Both the position numbers and the translations under genes were made by a program. A DNA stretch of 64,000 bases from Ramlibacter ginsenosidimutans (GTDB lineage: Bacteria; Pseudomonadota; Gammaproteobacteria; Burkholderiales; Burkholderiaceae_C), in assembly GCF_016654015.1 (NCBI RefSeq), contig NZ_JAEPWM010000002.1:1-64000 (forward strand), in the 5' to 3' direction. Shown here piece by piece: positions 7,016 to 15,695 of this stretch (positions within the stretch are counted from its first letter, which is position 1; each line of letters begins with the position of its first letter). The notes below the pieces were generated by a model. It was not told where the DNA came from and did no database searches. It worked only from the letters and a program-made list of their open reading frames with translations.

Positions 7016-9376
7016 TCAGCGCTCCGCAGCCTGCAGCGATCCCAACAGTTCCTGCAGCGCGTCGATCTCCGCTGGCTTGACGAGGTGATGGTCGAAGCCC
7101 GCCTCGCGCGCGCGGCGGCGGTCGTCCTCCTGGCCCCAGCCGGTGAGCGCGACCAGCGTGGTGGGAGCGCCGGGAAAGCGCGCGCGGATGGCGCGGGCCA
7201 CTTCGTAGCCATTCATCTCCGGCATGCCGATGTCCAGCAGCACCACGCGGGGCAGGAATTCGGCGAACGTCTCCAGGGCCTTGCGGCCGTCGCGCGCGAC
7301 GCGCACCTCCGCACCTAGCAGTGCCAGCACCTGGCCCAGGCTGTCGCCGGCATCCGGGTTGTCGTCGACCACCAGGGCGGCGATGCCTCGCAGGTCGGCC
7401 TCGTTGGTGCGCAAGCCATGGGCCGGCTGCGCGTCCGCCGCATCGGCCGCCGCCGCGGCCAGCGGCAGGCGCACCACGAACTCGCTGCCCTGCCCCACGC
7501 CGTCGCTATGGCCGTCCAGCGTGCCGCCATGCATCTCGGCCAGCCGGCGCGACAAGGCCAGGCCGATGCCCAGGCCGCCCTGCGCGCGCGCGCTGTCCCG
7601 CTGGCCGCGGGTGAACATGCCGAACATGCGGGGCAGCAGTTCCGGATCGATCCCGATCCCCGTGTCGCGCACGCTGACCACCGCCTGGCCGTCCTCGGCC
7701 CAGGCGCCCACCGTGACGTGGCCACCGTCCTCGCTGTACTTCGCCGCGTTGTTCAACAGGTTGGCCAGCACCTGCGCCAGGCGCACCGGATCGCCTTCCA
7801 CCCAGAGCGGCTCCTGCGGAAGCTGCACGTCCAGCGCATGGCCGGCCGCGGCCATCAGCGGCTCGCTGGTTTCGATGGCGCTCTGCACGACGGCGGCCAC
7901 CTCCACCCGCTGCTTGCGCAGCGACAGCGTGCCGCGGCTGATGCGCGAGACTTCCAGCAGATCGTCGACGAGCCGCACGAGGTGGTTCACCTGCCGCTCC
8001 ATCATCGCGCGCACCGGCTCCGCCTTCGCGTTGCCCTCGTCGATGCGGCGCAGCAGGGCCAGCGAGTTGCGCAGCGGCGCGAGCGGATTGCGCAGTTCGT
8101 GCGACAGGGTGGCGAGGAATTCGTCCTTCGCGCGATCGGCCTCGGCCAGGCTGGCGGCCTGCTCGCGCAGCGCCTGCTCCGCGGCCTGCCGGTCGGTGAT
8201 GTCGCGCGTCGTGCCGGCAATGGCGACCACGTTGCCGTTTGAGTCGAGCACGGGCGCGAAGATGTAGTCGTAGACGCGCGTGCCGTTGGTGCCGGTGAAG
8301 GGGATCTCACCGCGGATCGGCGCGCGCGTGGCGATGACCCGGTCGATTTCGGCGTCGTGCATGTCGGCGTGCCATTGCTCGTAGCCCAGGTCCATCCACC
8401 GCTTGCCGCGCACGTCGTCGACGCCCCAGACCCTCAGCAGCGCCTCGTTGGCGTACAGCGCTCGGTGGTCCAGCCCGAAGACGTAGACGAAATCCGGCGT
8501 GCTGTTCAGCGCCGTCTCGTAGATGCGCCGCTGCGTTTCGGACTCGGCCACCAGGCGCTCGCGATCGGCCTGCAGCAACTTCTGCTCGGTGACGTCGCGG
8601 AAGTACACCGACACGCCCTGCGGCGCCGGGAAGGTGGACACCTCGTACCAGCGGCCCTGGCCTTCATCGAACGCGGTGAACCGCGTCGACACGCGCTCGT
8701 GCATCGTGCGGCGGTAGCAGCGCTCGAACTCGGTGCCTTCCAGCCCGGGATATTCGTCCCAAAGCCTCCGGCCCTCCAGGCTGCCGGGCTCGCGCTCGAG
8801 GATGCGGTGCGCCTGCGGGTTCACGAAGTCGAAGCGCCATTGGCTGTCGAGCGTGAAAAAGCCCTCGGCGATGCTCTCGAGGATGGCCACGGCATCGCGA
8901 TTGGTCCTGGCCGTCGCTTCTTCGACCCGGTGCACGATGTATTCGACCTCGCCGGTGGACGAGAGCACGGGGGCGTTGACCGGATTCCAGAACCTTTCCT
9001 CGAAGTGCCCGCCGTCGGCGGCCGGCCGGCGCACGTCGTACCTCTGCGTGGGCATGGTGTCGGTCGCGCGCGTGGCGAGCACGCGCTCGAACGACGCGCG
9101 CAGGTTGGCCACTCCGCGCGTGAAGAGCGCGTCCGGGTTGTCCGGGAACACGCTGAAGATCGGCTGCCCCGCGATGCCGCGGTCCGTGTAGGTCGCGCGC
9201 AGGTAATCGGCGCTGGCAGCGACGATCGTGAAGTGCTCGTCGGCCCGCACGACCAGGAACAGGCCGGGCAGGCTTTGCACGAAGCGCTGGACCTGGTCGT
9301 CGGTCAAGGCAGGCAGCAGGCCGGGTGCGGCCTCGCGATGGACAGGAGATAGCTCATCTTTTGAGTCGGGGCGCAC
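7016..9376 (-). CDS. Hybrid sensor histidine kinase with three PAS domains and a receiver domain
   Basis: A 786-residue protein with no clear membrane span, so it should be soluble. Order: PAS about 30-155, PAS about 165-285, PAS about 290-400, HisKA with the phospho-acceptor His near 426 (LSHELRNPLAPLRNSL), HATPase with GIDPELL and GGLGIGLALSRRL, and a C-terminal receiver domain with the acceptor Asp near 715 (VVLLDIGMPEMNGYEVA) and Lys in HHLVKPAE. No output domain is present, so phosphate probably goes to a separate partner or stays internal. It is followed in the same direction of transcription by nothing obvious; a second PAS kinase lies immediately upstream. Confidence 0.93.
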   Translation of the reverse strand: MRPDSKDELSPVHREAAPGLLPALTDDQVQRFVQSLPGLFLVVRADEHFTIVAASADYLRATYTDRGIAGQPIFSVFPDNPDALFTRGVANLRASFERVLATRATDTMPTQRYDVRRPAADGGHFEERFWNPVNAPVLSSTGEVEYIVHRVEEATARTNRDAVAILESIAEGFFTLDSQWRFDFVNPQAHRILEREPGSLEGRRLWDEYPGLEGTEFERCYRRTMHERVSTRFTAFDEGQGRWYEVSTFPAPQGVSVYFRDVTEQKLLQADRERLVAESETQRRIYETALNSTPDFVYVFGLDHRALYANEALLRVWGVDDVRGKRWMDLGYEQWHADMHDAEIDRVIATRAPIRGEIPFTGTNGTRVYDYIFAPVLDSNGNVVAIAGTTRDITDRQAAEQALREQAASLAEADRAKDEFLATLSHELRNPLAPLRNSLALLRRIDEGNAKAEPVRAMMERQVNHLVRLVDDLLEVSRISRGTLSLRKQRVEVAAVVQSAIETSEPLMAAAGHALDVQLPQEPLWVEGDPVRLAQVLANLLNNAAKYSEDGGHVTVGAWAEDGQAVVSVRDTGIGIDPELLPRMFGMFTRGQRDSARAQGGLGIGLALSRRLAEMHGGTLDGHSDGVGQGSEFVVRLPLAAAAADAADAQPAHGLRTNEADLRGIAALVVDDNPDAGDSLGQVLALLGAEVRVARDGRKALETFAEFLPRVVLLDIGMPEMNGYEVARAIRARFPGAPTTLVALTGWGQEDDRRRAREAGFDHHLVKPAEIDALQELLGSLQAAER

Positions 9377-9454
9377 CCCTTGGAACGCAGGGATTCTAAG
9401 AAGAGCGGGGCCGGCCGGGGGGCGCCGGCGGCCGTGTTACCGAAGCAAGGACAG

Positions 9455-10564
9455 TCAGGCCGAGGCGGCGGCGGCCGCCACGTGTCGCGGCAGGACCATG
9501 CGGAAGGTGGTGCCGGCGTCCGACGAATCGACCTCCAGCGCGCCCCCATGCGCCACCGCGATCGCCTTCGCGATGAAGAGGCCGAGGCCCAGGCCGTCGC
9601 CCCGCCCACCGTGGTTGCGCCCCGAGCGGAACGGCTCGAACAGGCGCGGCAGCACCTCGGACGGGATGGCCCCTTCGTTGTGCACCTCGACCGCCACCTG
9701 GCGTTCGTCGCCGGTCAGCCGCAACTGCACCGGCGAGCCCGGCGTACCGTGCTGGACAGCGTTGGACGTGAGGTTGGTGATCGCCTGCACGATGCGACGC
9801 TCGTCCCAGGCGCCCAGGCCGTCGGCTTCGCATTCGAAGGTGACCTGGCGATTGGTGGCGATCGTGCGCAGCTCGTCGATGATGTGCTGGCACACCGCGC
9901 GCAGGTCGGTGGGGGCGGGCGCGACGGAGATGCCCGCGCCCTCGCGCTCGCGCGAAAGGTCCAGCAGGTCGCCCACGATGTCCTGGATGCGCGTGACGGC
10001 GCGGGTCACCACCTGCACCTGCTTGCCGACGGCCGGGTTCCCCTGCGCCGTCTTCGCGAGCACGTGCGAGGCGAGCTGGATCGCATTGAGCGGGTCGCGG
10101 ATGTCGTGGCTCACGATGGCCAGGATCCACTTCTCGAAGTCGCGCGCCAACGCCAGCTGCTCGCGCGTGTGCTCCTGCTGCTGGTCCTGTGCCTGCCGGC
10201 GCTCGTCCACGTCCACGCAGCTGCCGATGAAGCCGGCGAAGGCGCCGCGGTCGTCGGTGGAGGGCACGCCGCGGTCGAAGATCCAGCGGTACACGCCGTC
10301 CTTGCGGCGCAGCCGGTATTCCATCTCGAAGGCTTCGCGTCGATGGAAGTGGTCGAGGTAGTACGCGACACAGCGCTGCAAGTCGTCGGGGTGCACGCCC
10401 TCCGCCCAGCCGTCGCCCCTCTCCTGCTCGACCGTGCGGCCGGTGAACTCCAGCCACGTGGCGTTGAAGTAGTCGCACTTCGCATCGAGGCCGGCGCGCC
10501 ATACCATCACGGGCGCATGCTCCACGAGGAGCCGGTACTCGCTGGACGTGAGCGGCCGATCCAT
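9455..10564 (-). CDS. PAS-domain sensor histidine kinase
   Basis: A 369-residue soluble kinase. One PAS/PAC unit (about 10-130, with DGVYRWIFDRGVPS) is followed by HisKA with the acceptor His in IVSHDIRDPLNAIQLASH near residue 150, then an HATPase domain with NLTSNAVQHGTPG and GDGLGLGLFIAKAIAVAHGG. The gap to the hybrid kinase downstream is 78 bp, so co-transcription is plausible. No response regulator gene lies next to the pair, apart from the receiver fused to the downstream kinase, which is the simplest candidate partner. Confidence 0.92.
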   Translation of the reverse strand: MDRPLTSSEYRLLVEHAPVMVWRAGLDAKCDYFNATWLEFTGRTVEQERGDGWAEGVHPDDLQRCVAYYLDHFHRREAFEMEYRLRRKDGVYRWIFDRGVPSTDDRGAFAGFIGSCVDVDERRQAQDQQQEHTREQLALARDFEKWILAIVSHDIRDPLNAIQLASHVLAKTAQGNPAVGKQVQVVTRAVTRIQDIVGDLLDLSREREGAGISVAPAPTDLRAVCQHIIDELRTIATNRQVTFECEADGLGAWDERRIVQAITNLTSNAVQHGTPGSPVQLRLTGDERQVAVEVHNEGAIPSEVLPRLFEPFRSGRNHGGRGDGLGLGLFIAKAIAVAHGGALEVDSSDAGTTFRMVLPRHVAAAAASA

Positions 10565-10719
10565 GGGAGCAAATATGCCACAGCGCCGCGCCGCCGGTGA
10601 GCCCGTTTACGGGGAAGGCGCCCGGGCGTCCTACGTCAAAACCTGTCGATTTCGCAAGCCCTCGTTCGTCGTGTTGTCACCGGCCGCATTCCGCGCGCCG
10701 CCCATCCAGGAGACCGCTC

Positions 10720-10817
10720 ATGAACTACATCGACGGCTACGTCGTCCCCGTCCGCACCGCCAACCGCGAGGCCTACCGCCGCGCGGCGGCGGCTTCCAGG
10801 TGATCGTCGACGCATGA
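10720..10817 (+). pseudogene. DUF1428 family remnant with internal deletion
   Basis: The 5' part reads MNYIDGYVVPVRTANREAYR, nearly the same as the start of the intact DUF1428 gene at 14222. It then jumps, out of frame, to bases that encode GGFQVIVDA and a stop, nearly the same as that gene's C-terminus. About 250 bp of the middle are missing at a run of GCGGCGGCGG. The upstream leader (CCAGGAGACCGCTC) also resembles that of the intact copy. The sequence therefore looks like a deletion derivative of a second DUF1428 gene. Confidence 0.8.
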
Positions 10818-10828
10818 CGGAGGCCGCG

Positions 10829-11221
10829 ATGCTCCAGGACTTCCCCATGTACGCGTACCTGCCCGCGCGCGACCTCGCGCGGGCGCCGCAGTTCTACGAA
10901 ACGAAGCTGGGCCTGCAGCCCACCGAAGAACGCAACGGCGGCGTCGTGTACCGCTTCGCCAACGGCACCGCGTGCTTCCTCTACCCGACGCCCAACGCAG
11001 GCACGTCGAAGGCGAGCCAGGCGTTCTGGTCGGTGACGGACGTCGACGGCCTGATCACTGCGCTGAAGAAGCGCGGCGTCGTGTTCGAGGACTACCCCGA
11101 CATCCCCGGCGAGCGCAGCGCCGCGGGCGCCATCACGGGAGGCGGCGCGAAGGCCGCGTGGTTCAAGGACAGCGAGGGCAACATCCTCGCGCTGATCGAG
11201 GAAGCGCCGGGCTCGCAGTGA
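10829..11221 (+). CDS. VOC-family (glyoxalase/bleomycin-resistance fold) protein
   Basis: A protein of about 130 residues with a vicinal oxygen chelate fold: it starts MYAYLPARDLARAPQFYETKLGL and closes with KAAWFKDSEGNILALIEE. ATG 10829 is preceded by GGAGG at good spacing; an in-frame ATG at 10814 overlaps the stop of the DUF1428 remnant and would add five residues. No substrate can be read, and many such proteins are of unknown function. It stands next to an unrelated LysR gene that runs towards it. Confidence 0.85.
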   Translation: MLQDFPMYAYLPARDLARAPQFYETKLGLQPTEERNGGVVYRFANGTACFLYPTPNAGTSKASQAFWSVTDVDGLITALKKRGVVFEDYPDIPGERSAAGAITGGGAKAAWFKDSEGNILALIEEAPGSQ

Positions 11222-11254
11222 AACACGCAGGCGGCGGCGCCCCTCGCCCGCGGC

Positions 11255-12142
11255 CTACGCGCCCTGCTGCCACACCTCCATCACGATCTCCCGCACGGTG
11301 CGCACCGGCGGGCCCTGGCGCGCGGCGGGCGCCGCGATCCAGCACAGCCAGGTGGCCGCCTTCCACTGCGGCCAGATGACGGCTTCGCCCAGGCGCTGCG
11401 CGTCGCGCGCCTGGTCCTCGCGCACGAGACCCGCGCCGAGGCCGCTCGCCACCATCCCGCGGATCGCCGCTTCCGTGTCGGCCACCGCAGCGATCGCAGG
11501 CTCGATGCCCGCTTCGCCGAAGAAGGTGTCCAGCGAGGCGCGCAAGCCGCAATGCGGCGCCGTGCCCACCCACGGACGCCGCGCGAGTTCCGCGTTGTCG
11601 GCGGGCAGCCCGGTCTGCGCCCAGCGTGGCGGCAGCAGCGGCACGACATCGATGGGTGCGAGTCGCAGCACCTCGAGCTCGTCGTCCGACGCCAGCGAGC
11701 TCATGACGTAGGCGCAGTCCAGCGCGCCGCGGCGCACCTGCTCGATGGCCGCGTTCGACAAGGCCTGCTGCAGGTGCATGGAAAGGCCCGGATGGCGCTC
11801 CGCAAGCTTCACGAACACCTCGCCCAGCCGCAGTCCCACGGGATCGCTCACGGCGCCCATGCGCACCGTGCCGACCGAGGCGCCGCGCAGTTCGGCGGCC
11901 GTCGTGCGCAGGCCTTGCGCGGCCGCGAGCGTGCGGCGCGCCTCCGCGGCCACGCGCTCGCCCGCGGACGTGAGCGTCATGCCGCGCGACGTGCGATCGA
12001 ACAGGCGCACGCCCAGCTCCTCCTCGAGCGCCTTCACCTGCGCGCTCACGGCCGGCGCGCTGGTGTGCACGCGTTCGGCCGCGCGCGTGAGGTTGGCTTC
12101 TTCCGCCACGGCCAGGAAGGTGCGCAGTTGGTAGAGCTCCAT
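11255..12142 (-). CDS. LysR-family transcriptional regulator
   Basis: A 295-residue regulator with an N-terminal winged helix (MELYQLRTFLAVAEEANLTRAAERVHTSAPAVSAQV, then LFDRTSRGMTLT) and an effector-binding domain from about residue 90. It diverges from the DMT exporter gene with a 129-bp gap, so it probably regulates that gene and itself. A dyad at 12150-12171, just upstream of its own start, is a candidate binding site. The start ATG ending at 12142 is the normal family start. Confidence 0.9.
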   Translation of the reverse strand: MELYQLRTFLAVAEEANLTRAAERVHTSAPAVSAQVKALEEELGVRLFDRTSRGMTLTSAGERVAAEARRTLAAAQGLRTTAAELRGASVGTVRMGAVSDPVGLRLGEVFVKLAERHPGLSMHLQQALSNAAIEQVRRGALDCAYVMSSLASDDELEVLRLAPIDVVPLLPPRWAQTGLPADNAELARRPWVGTAPHCGLRASLDTFFGEAGIEPAIAAVADTEAAIRGMVASGLGAGLVREDQARDAQRLGEAVIWPQWKAATWLCWIAAPAARQGPPVRTVREIVMEVWQQGA

Positions 12143-12149
12143 GCCCTGC

Positions 12150-12171
12150 ATTGTGCGCAAGCGCGCGCAAT
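12150..12171. promoter_or_regulatory. Candidate LysR-type dyad
   Basis: The arms ATTGTGCGC and GCGCGCAAT are separated by 4 bp and pair with one mismatch. Their size and the outer ATTG/CAAT bases fit a LysR-type recognition site. The position, 8 bp upstream of the lysR start codon on the divergent face, fits autoregulation. GC richness makes chance palindromes likely, so this is tentative. Confidence 0.35.
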
Positions 12172-12271
12172 CCGCCATTCGCTTGCACGGAACGCGGCCT
12201 TCCAAAAGTGCACATGGACGCGCGCGCCCCTGCGCCGCGACACTGCGCTTCCCCCGCAAAGGAGACATGAG

Positions 12272-13243
12272 ATGACCCGGAGCCTGACCCTCCCCGCCCC
12301 TGCGCGCGCCGCATCGCCGGCGGCAGCCGTCGCCAGCCTGCTGATGGCGACCAGCGCCTGGGGCTCGCTGTTCTTCGTCGGCAAGAGCATGCTGGCCGTG
12401 CTGGACCCGCTGTGGTTCACGACCATCCGCTACCTGCTGGCCACGCTGCTGCTGGTGGCGCTGCGGCCCGCGTTCGGTGCCGCGCCGCTCACGCGCCTCG
12501 TGCGCGACCTGCGACCGCTCGCGCTGCTCGGGCTGGCCGGCTACGGCGCCTTCAGCGTGCTGGTGTTCTTCGGCGTGGCGCTGTCCGTCCCGTCCCACGG
12601 CGCGGTCATCATGGCGACGATGCCGGTGACGACCGTGCTGCTGCGGTGGTGGCTCGATGGCGTGCGGCCGCCGAGGACCGCCGTCGCGGCCGCGGGCCTG
12701 GCGCTGGTCGGCGTCGCGCTCGTTGCCGGTGTGTTCGCGCATCGCTCGGGCGTCGGCACGCGCGCGCTGTTCGGCGACCTGCTCGCGCTGGTCGGCACGC
12801 TGGGCTGGGTGACGTACACGCGGGGTGCCGCGCGCTTCCCGGACCTCTCGCCCTTCGACTACACGGCGTTCACCGCCATGGCGAGCCTGCCCGTGCTGCT
12901 GTTGGCGGCGGCCGTCGCCTCCACTGCGGGTCATGTGCCGTGGCCGGACGCCGGCGCGGTGCTGCATCGCGCACCGACCCTCGCCTACATCGCCGTCGTG
13001 CCCACCGTCGCGGCCGCCGTCGCCTTCAACTTCGGAGTGCGCCGGCTGGGCGCGGCGACGGGCACGCTGTTCATCAACTGCGTGCCGATCTCGGCCCTGC
13101 TGATCGCGACCGCGCTCGGCCAGCCGCCCGGTGCGCAGGAGATCCTGGGCGCGGTGCTGGTCGGCCTGGCGCTGGTGGTCACGACGCGGCCGGTGCGCAA
13201 GACGAGCCAGGCGCCCTTGCGTCCATGCGGCGCGACATCGTGA
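12272..13243 (+). CDS. DMT-superfamily transporter (EamA domains)
   Basis: A 323-residue inner-membrane protein with about ten hydrophobic helices in two repeated EamA halves (first half ATSAWGSLFFVGKSMLAVLDP, second half LVGTLGWVTYTRGAARFP). This fits a drug/metabolite exporter of the RhaT/EamA group. ATG 12272 follows AAAGGAGA. It is divergent from a LysR regulator, a common arrangement for exporters induced by their substrate, which is unknown. The polar, proline-containing C-terminal tail (TSQAPLRPCGATS) is cytoplasmic. Confidence 0.9.
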   Translation: MTRSLTLPAPARAASPAAAVASLLMATSAWGSLFFVGKSMLAVLDPLWFTTIRYLLATLLLVALRPAFGAAPLTRLVRDLRPLALLGLAGYGAFSVLVFFGVALSVPSHGAVIMATMPVTTVLLRWWLDGVRPPRTAVAAAGLALVGVALVAGVFAHRSGVGTRALFGDLLALVGTLGWVTYTRGAARFPDLSPFDYTAFTAMASLPVLLLAAAVASTAGHVPWPDAGAVLHRAPTLAYIAVVPTVAAAVAFNFGVRRLGAATGTLFINCVPISALLIATALGQPPGAQEILGAVLVGLALVVTTRPVRKTSQAPLRPCGATS

Positions 13244-13271
13244 GGCGTGCCTCCCCCAGGTCATCGAGAGC

Positions 13272-13307
13272 TTGACCTGGATCCAATGCGGCTCCAAAAT
13301 GGCTCCA
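13272..13307 (+). promoter_or_regulatory. Promoter and phased operator of the vapBC-type pair
   Basis: TTGACC (13272-13277) and CAAAAT (13295-13300) are spaced by 17 bp and fit a sigma-70 promoter. Over it lie three heptamers, GGATCCA at 13279, GGCTCCA at 13290 and GGCTCCA at 13301, exactly 11 bp apart, which places them on one face of the helix. Ribbon-helix-helix antitoxins typically bind such short repeats cooperatively, so this is a good candidate for the autoregulatory operator. Confidence 0.55.
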
Positions 13308-13326
13308 GGCCAAGCAGGAGCATGCC

Positions 13327-13617
13327 ATGCCCAACCTCTCGATCAAGGACGTCCCCGAAAACATTGCCGAGGCGCTTCGACAGCGCGCCGAGCGCAATCA
13401 CCGGTCCCTGCAAGGCGAATTGATGGCGATCATCCAGCAGGCAGTTCAGGAAAGCAGTGCAGGCGGACTGCCAGCGAACTGGAACGCGTCGGACGGGCGG
13501 CGCGGAACCCGGACCATCGAACAACTGATCGAGGCGCGTCGCGGCAAGTATCCCGAACCCATTCGAGGCGTTCCGCTGGCAGTGGACATCATCCGCGCCG
13601 ACCGGGACAGCCGGTGA
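13327..13617 (+). CDS. Ribbon-helix-helix antitoxin (FitA/VapB type)
   Basis: A 96-residue protein with an N-terminal Arc-like ribbon-helix-helix fold: MPNLSIKDVPENIAEALRQRA, then RNHRSLQGELMAIIQQAV. This is the FitA-like group of VapB antitoxins. The C-terminal half (RTIEQLIEARRGKYPEPI) would wrap around the toxin. The GTGA overlap with the PIN gene gives translational coupling. It should repress its own promoter together with the toxin. GCAGGAGC lies upstream of the ATG. Confidence 0.9.
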   Translation: MPNLSIKDVPENIAEALRQRAERNHRSLQGELMAIIQQAVQESSAGGLPANWNASDGRRGTRTIEQLIEARRGKYPEPIRGVPLAVDIIRADRDSR

Positions 13618-14066
13618 CAGCGCGGCGCGCGGGAAGACCGGCACTCCACGTCGCGGAGCCGCCACCGGGGTACCTGGGGCGCACGCCTGTGGTCGTGGAC
13701 TGCAGCGTGCTGGGGGCGGCACTGTTCGAGGAGGACACCCGGGACGACGCATGGCGCATCCTCGCTGGAAAGACGCTTCATGCGCCCTTACTGCTGGATA
13801 GCGAAATGGTCAGCGTGGCTGCGAAGAAGAGTCGTGCCGGATTGGCAGCTGACGTAGTCGCGAATGTGCTCGCCGACTACGCCCGACAGGAAATCGAATT
13901 CCACCGCCCACCTGTCGAAGAGCAATACGCGCTAGCCATGCGCTACGGGGTCTCGCCGTATGACGCGGCGTATCTCTGGGTAGCGGGCGACTTGCATGCG
14001 CCGCTCGCGACCTTCGACGCCAAGCTGGCCAAGGCGGCTCGGGCGTACCTGGCCGGCGGCTCGTGA
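13614..14066 (+). CDS. PIN-domain toxin (VapC type)
   Basis: A protein of about 150 residues starting at GTG 13614, inside the antitoxin stop. The PIN-domain acids are visible: Asp in VVVDCSVLGAALFEED, Glu in LLLDSEMVSVAAKK, and Asp in SPYDAAYLWVAGDL and ATFDAKLA. VapC toxins are Mg-dependent ribonucleases that cut tRNA or rRNA and are held by the cognate antitoxin. There are about 25 extra residues before the first PIN strand, so translation may also begin further in, for example at the GTG that encodes the first Val of VVVDCS. Confidence 0.88.
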   Translation: MTARRAGRPALHVAEPPPGYLGRTPVVVDCSVLGAALFEEDTRDDAWRILAGKTLHAPLLLDSEMVSVAAKKSRAGLAADVVANVLADYARQEIEFHRPPVEEQYALAMRYGVSPYDAAYLWVAGDLHAPLATFDAKLAKAARAYLAGGS

Positions 14067-14080
14067 GATCTCTCCTCCTC

Positions 14081-14114
14081 CCTCTCCCCCTGGGGAGAGG
14101 GCCGGGGTGAGGGG
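14081..14114. repeat. Type-B GC-rich palindromic repeat
   Basis: CCTCTCCCC (14081-14089) and GGGGAGAGG (14092-14100) form a perfect 9-bp stem, followed by GCCGGGGTGAGGGG. The same element appears, with a spacer, at 58991-59080 inside the livF/Tm-1 gene. It sits just after the vapC stop and could also end transcription, although it lacks a U-tract. Confidence 0.7.
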
Positions 14115-14221
14115 CACGCACCAGCCGCGAACAGTTACTCCCGCCCCCGTCCATTCCCCCCAACCTCCTTCGTCGTGAAGACACGAGGCCGCATCCCCGC
14201 GGCCTCATCAAGGAGACCTGC

Positions 14222-14575
14222 ATGAACTACATCGACGGCTTCGTCCTCGCCGTACCCACGGCCAACCGCGAGAAGTACCGGGCCATCGCGCAGAGAGCCT
14301 CGGCCGTGTTCAAGGAGTACGGTGCGCTGGGCGTCACCGAGTGCTGGGGCGACGACGTGCCCGAAGGCAAGGTCACGTCCTTCCCTCTGGCGGTGCAGCG
14401 CAAGCCCGACGAGACCGTGGTCTTCTCGTGGATCACCTGGCCGTCGCGGGCCGCCCGCGACGAAGGCATGAAGAAGGCGATGGCCGACCCGCGCATCAAG
14501 GAAGGCATGGACCCGATGCCCTTCGACGGCCAGCGGCTGATCTACGGCGGCTTCCAGGTGATCGTCAGTGCGTAG
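14222..14575 (+). CDS. DUF1428 family protein
   Basis: A 117-residue protein, MNYIDGFVLAVPTANREKYR at the start and YGGFQVIVSA at the end, with WGDDVPEGKVTSFPLAV and WPSRAARDEGMKKAM in the middle. This is the intact relative of the deletion remnant at 10720. DUF1428 proteins have a dimeric alpha/beta-barrel (ferredoxin-like) fold and no established function. It has a strong AAGGAGA site. It appears monocistronic. Confidence 0.9.
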   Translation: MNYIDGFVLAVPTANREKYRAIAQRASAVFKEYGALGVTECWGDDVPEGKVTSFPLAVQRKPDETVVFSWITWPSRAARDEGMKKAMADPRIKEGMDPMPFDGQRLIYGGFQVIVSA

Positions 14576-14746
14576 CCGGAGGCAATTAAGGTGACCGCTT
14601 CCGTCGGAGCAAGCGATGGCAGGCGGAGCGGCCGCACGCGTGAATGCTTCACGCCCGCGCTTCGGGCCGGCGGCGCCGCCCGTGCCCTCCCCGCAGGCCC
14701 GAACCGCCGTTGAAAAGGTTGCACTCGCAAACAGTGCCTTCGCCAG

Positions 14747-15355
14747 ATGCCGCACAGTGTGTGCATGGCAGAGAGCTTGATCGACTCCCAGTTCGCCACA
14801 GGGCTGGCCGCAGGCGTGCTGGGCGCATTCGCCCTGTGGGCGGCGGCATACCTGTGGGTGCATGCGCTGGTCCCCCGTGTGCGCAGATGGCTGTATCGCG
14901 GCGTAAACCTCTCGGGGGAATGGAAAGGATTGGGCACCGGCTACACACCCGCGCACGGCGAGTGGAGCGAGCTGGTGCTGGCTCTGCAGCAGGACATCCA
15001 CGACCTGCGCGGCGTCGTCACGCTGCGGTGCCGGTCGGCGGGCCATGCGTTCGACGTGAAGCTGCAGGCCACCGGCACAGTCACCGAGGGCTACGCCGCG
15101 CTGAGCCTGCAGCCGGTCGGCGAATCGCTTCCCTCCGCCGCCACCGCGCTCCTCAAGCTCGAAGACGGCGGCAGGGCCCTGAACGGACAGCTCCTGTACC
15201 GGCACCCCTTCCTCGACATCGTCGACGTCATCGACATCTCCGTGCACCGCGCGCACCCGGCGGCATCGCCGCAAGCGCGCGGGGCGAGCATCGCAGCGGC
15301 ACCGCCGTCGTTTGCCGAAACCAGCCCGATCCCGAACGGCACGGTGCTGGAGTGA
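14747..15355 (+). CDS. Membrane-anchored protein of unknown function
   Basis: About 202 residues. One N-terminal hydrophobic segment (ATGLAAGVLGAFALWAAAYLWV) is followed by a basic stretch (RVRRWLYR), so the rest is likely cytoplasmic. The soluble part reads as beta-rich (NLSGEWKGLGTGY ... GVVTLRCRSAG ... LKLEDGGRALNGQLLYR) and may be a small barrel. I do not recognise a family. The start could also be ATG 14765; neither has a clear ribosome site. No partner gene is apparent. Confidence 0.65.
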   Translation: MPHSVCMAESLIDSQFATGLAAGVLGAFALWAAAYLWVHALVPRVRRWLYRGVNLSGEWKGLGTGYTPAHGEWSELVLALQQDIHDLRGVVTLRCRSAGHAFDVKLQATGTVTEGYAALSLQPVGESLPSAATALLKLEDGGRALNGQLLYRHPFLDIVDVIDISVHRAHPAASPQARGASIAAAPPSFAETSPIPNGTVLE

Positions 15356-15437
15356 GCGCGTTCGCCTGAGCGGGGCGCACGCGCGGCGCGGGGCCATCCC
15401 CGTCCTGCCGCCGTCGCCGCGCCCACTTCGGTGCATC

Positions 15438-15695
15438 ATGGAAGCCATGTCCGTGATCACCACCGAGCACTACAAGCTCTACCCCTCGCCGCGCAATCGC
15501 GAGCGCCGGATCTTCGAGCACGAGGTCTTCGTCCCGCACCCCTATGCGCTGGTCGACCCGCCCAGCTACGGCCCGAAGGGCCGGTGGACCCTGTTCGCGG
15601 CGCATCGGCTGGTGGATGGGAAGAATGGGCAGCTGGTGACGTTCGAGCTGGAGGAGGACGCGGAGCGGTTTAAGGAGAGGTTTGTGGTGGAGTGA
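15438..15695 (+). CDS. Small protein of unknown function
   Basis: An 85-residue soluble protein, rich in aromatic and charged residues: TEHYKLYPSPRNRERRIFEHEVFVPHPY, then GPKGRWTLFAAHRLVDGKNG and the acidic end ELEEDAERFKERFVVE. Codon use matches the neighbours. ATG 15438 or ATG 15447 may be the start. I do not recognise the family. Confidence 0.6.
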   Translation: MEAMSVITTEHYKLYPSPRNRERRIFEHEVFVPHPYALVDPPSYGPKGRWTLFAAHRLVDGKNGQLVTFELEEDAERFKERFVVE

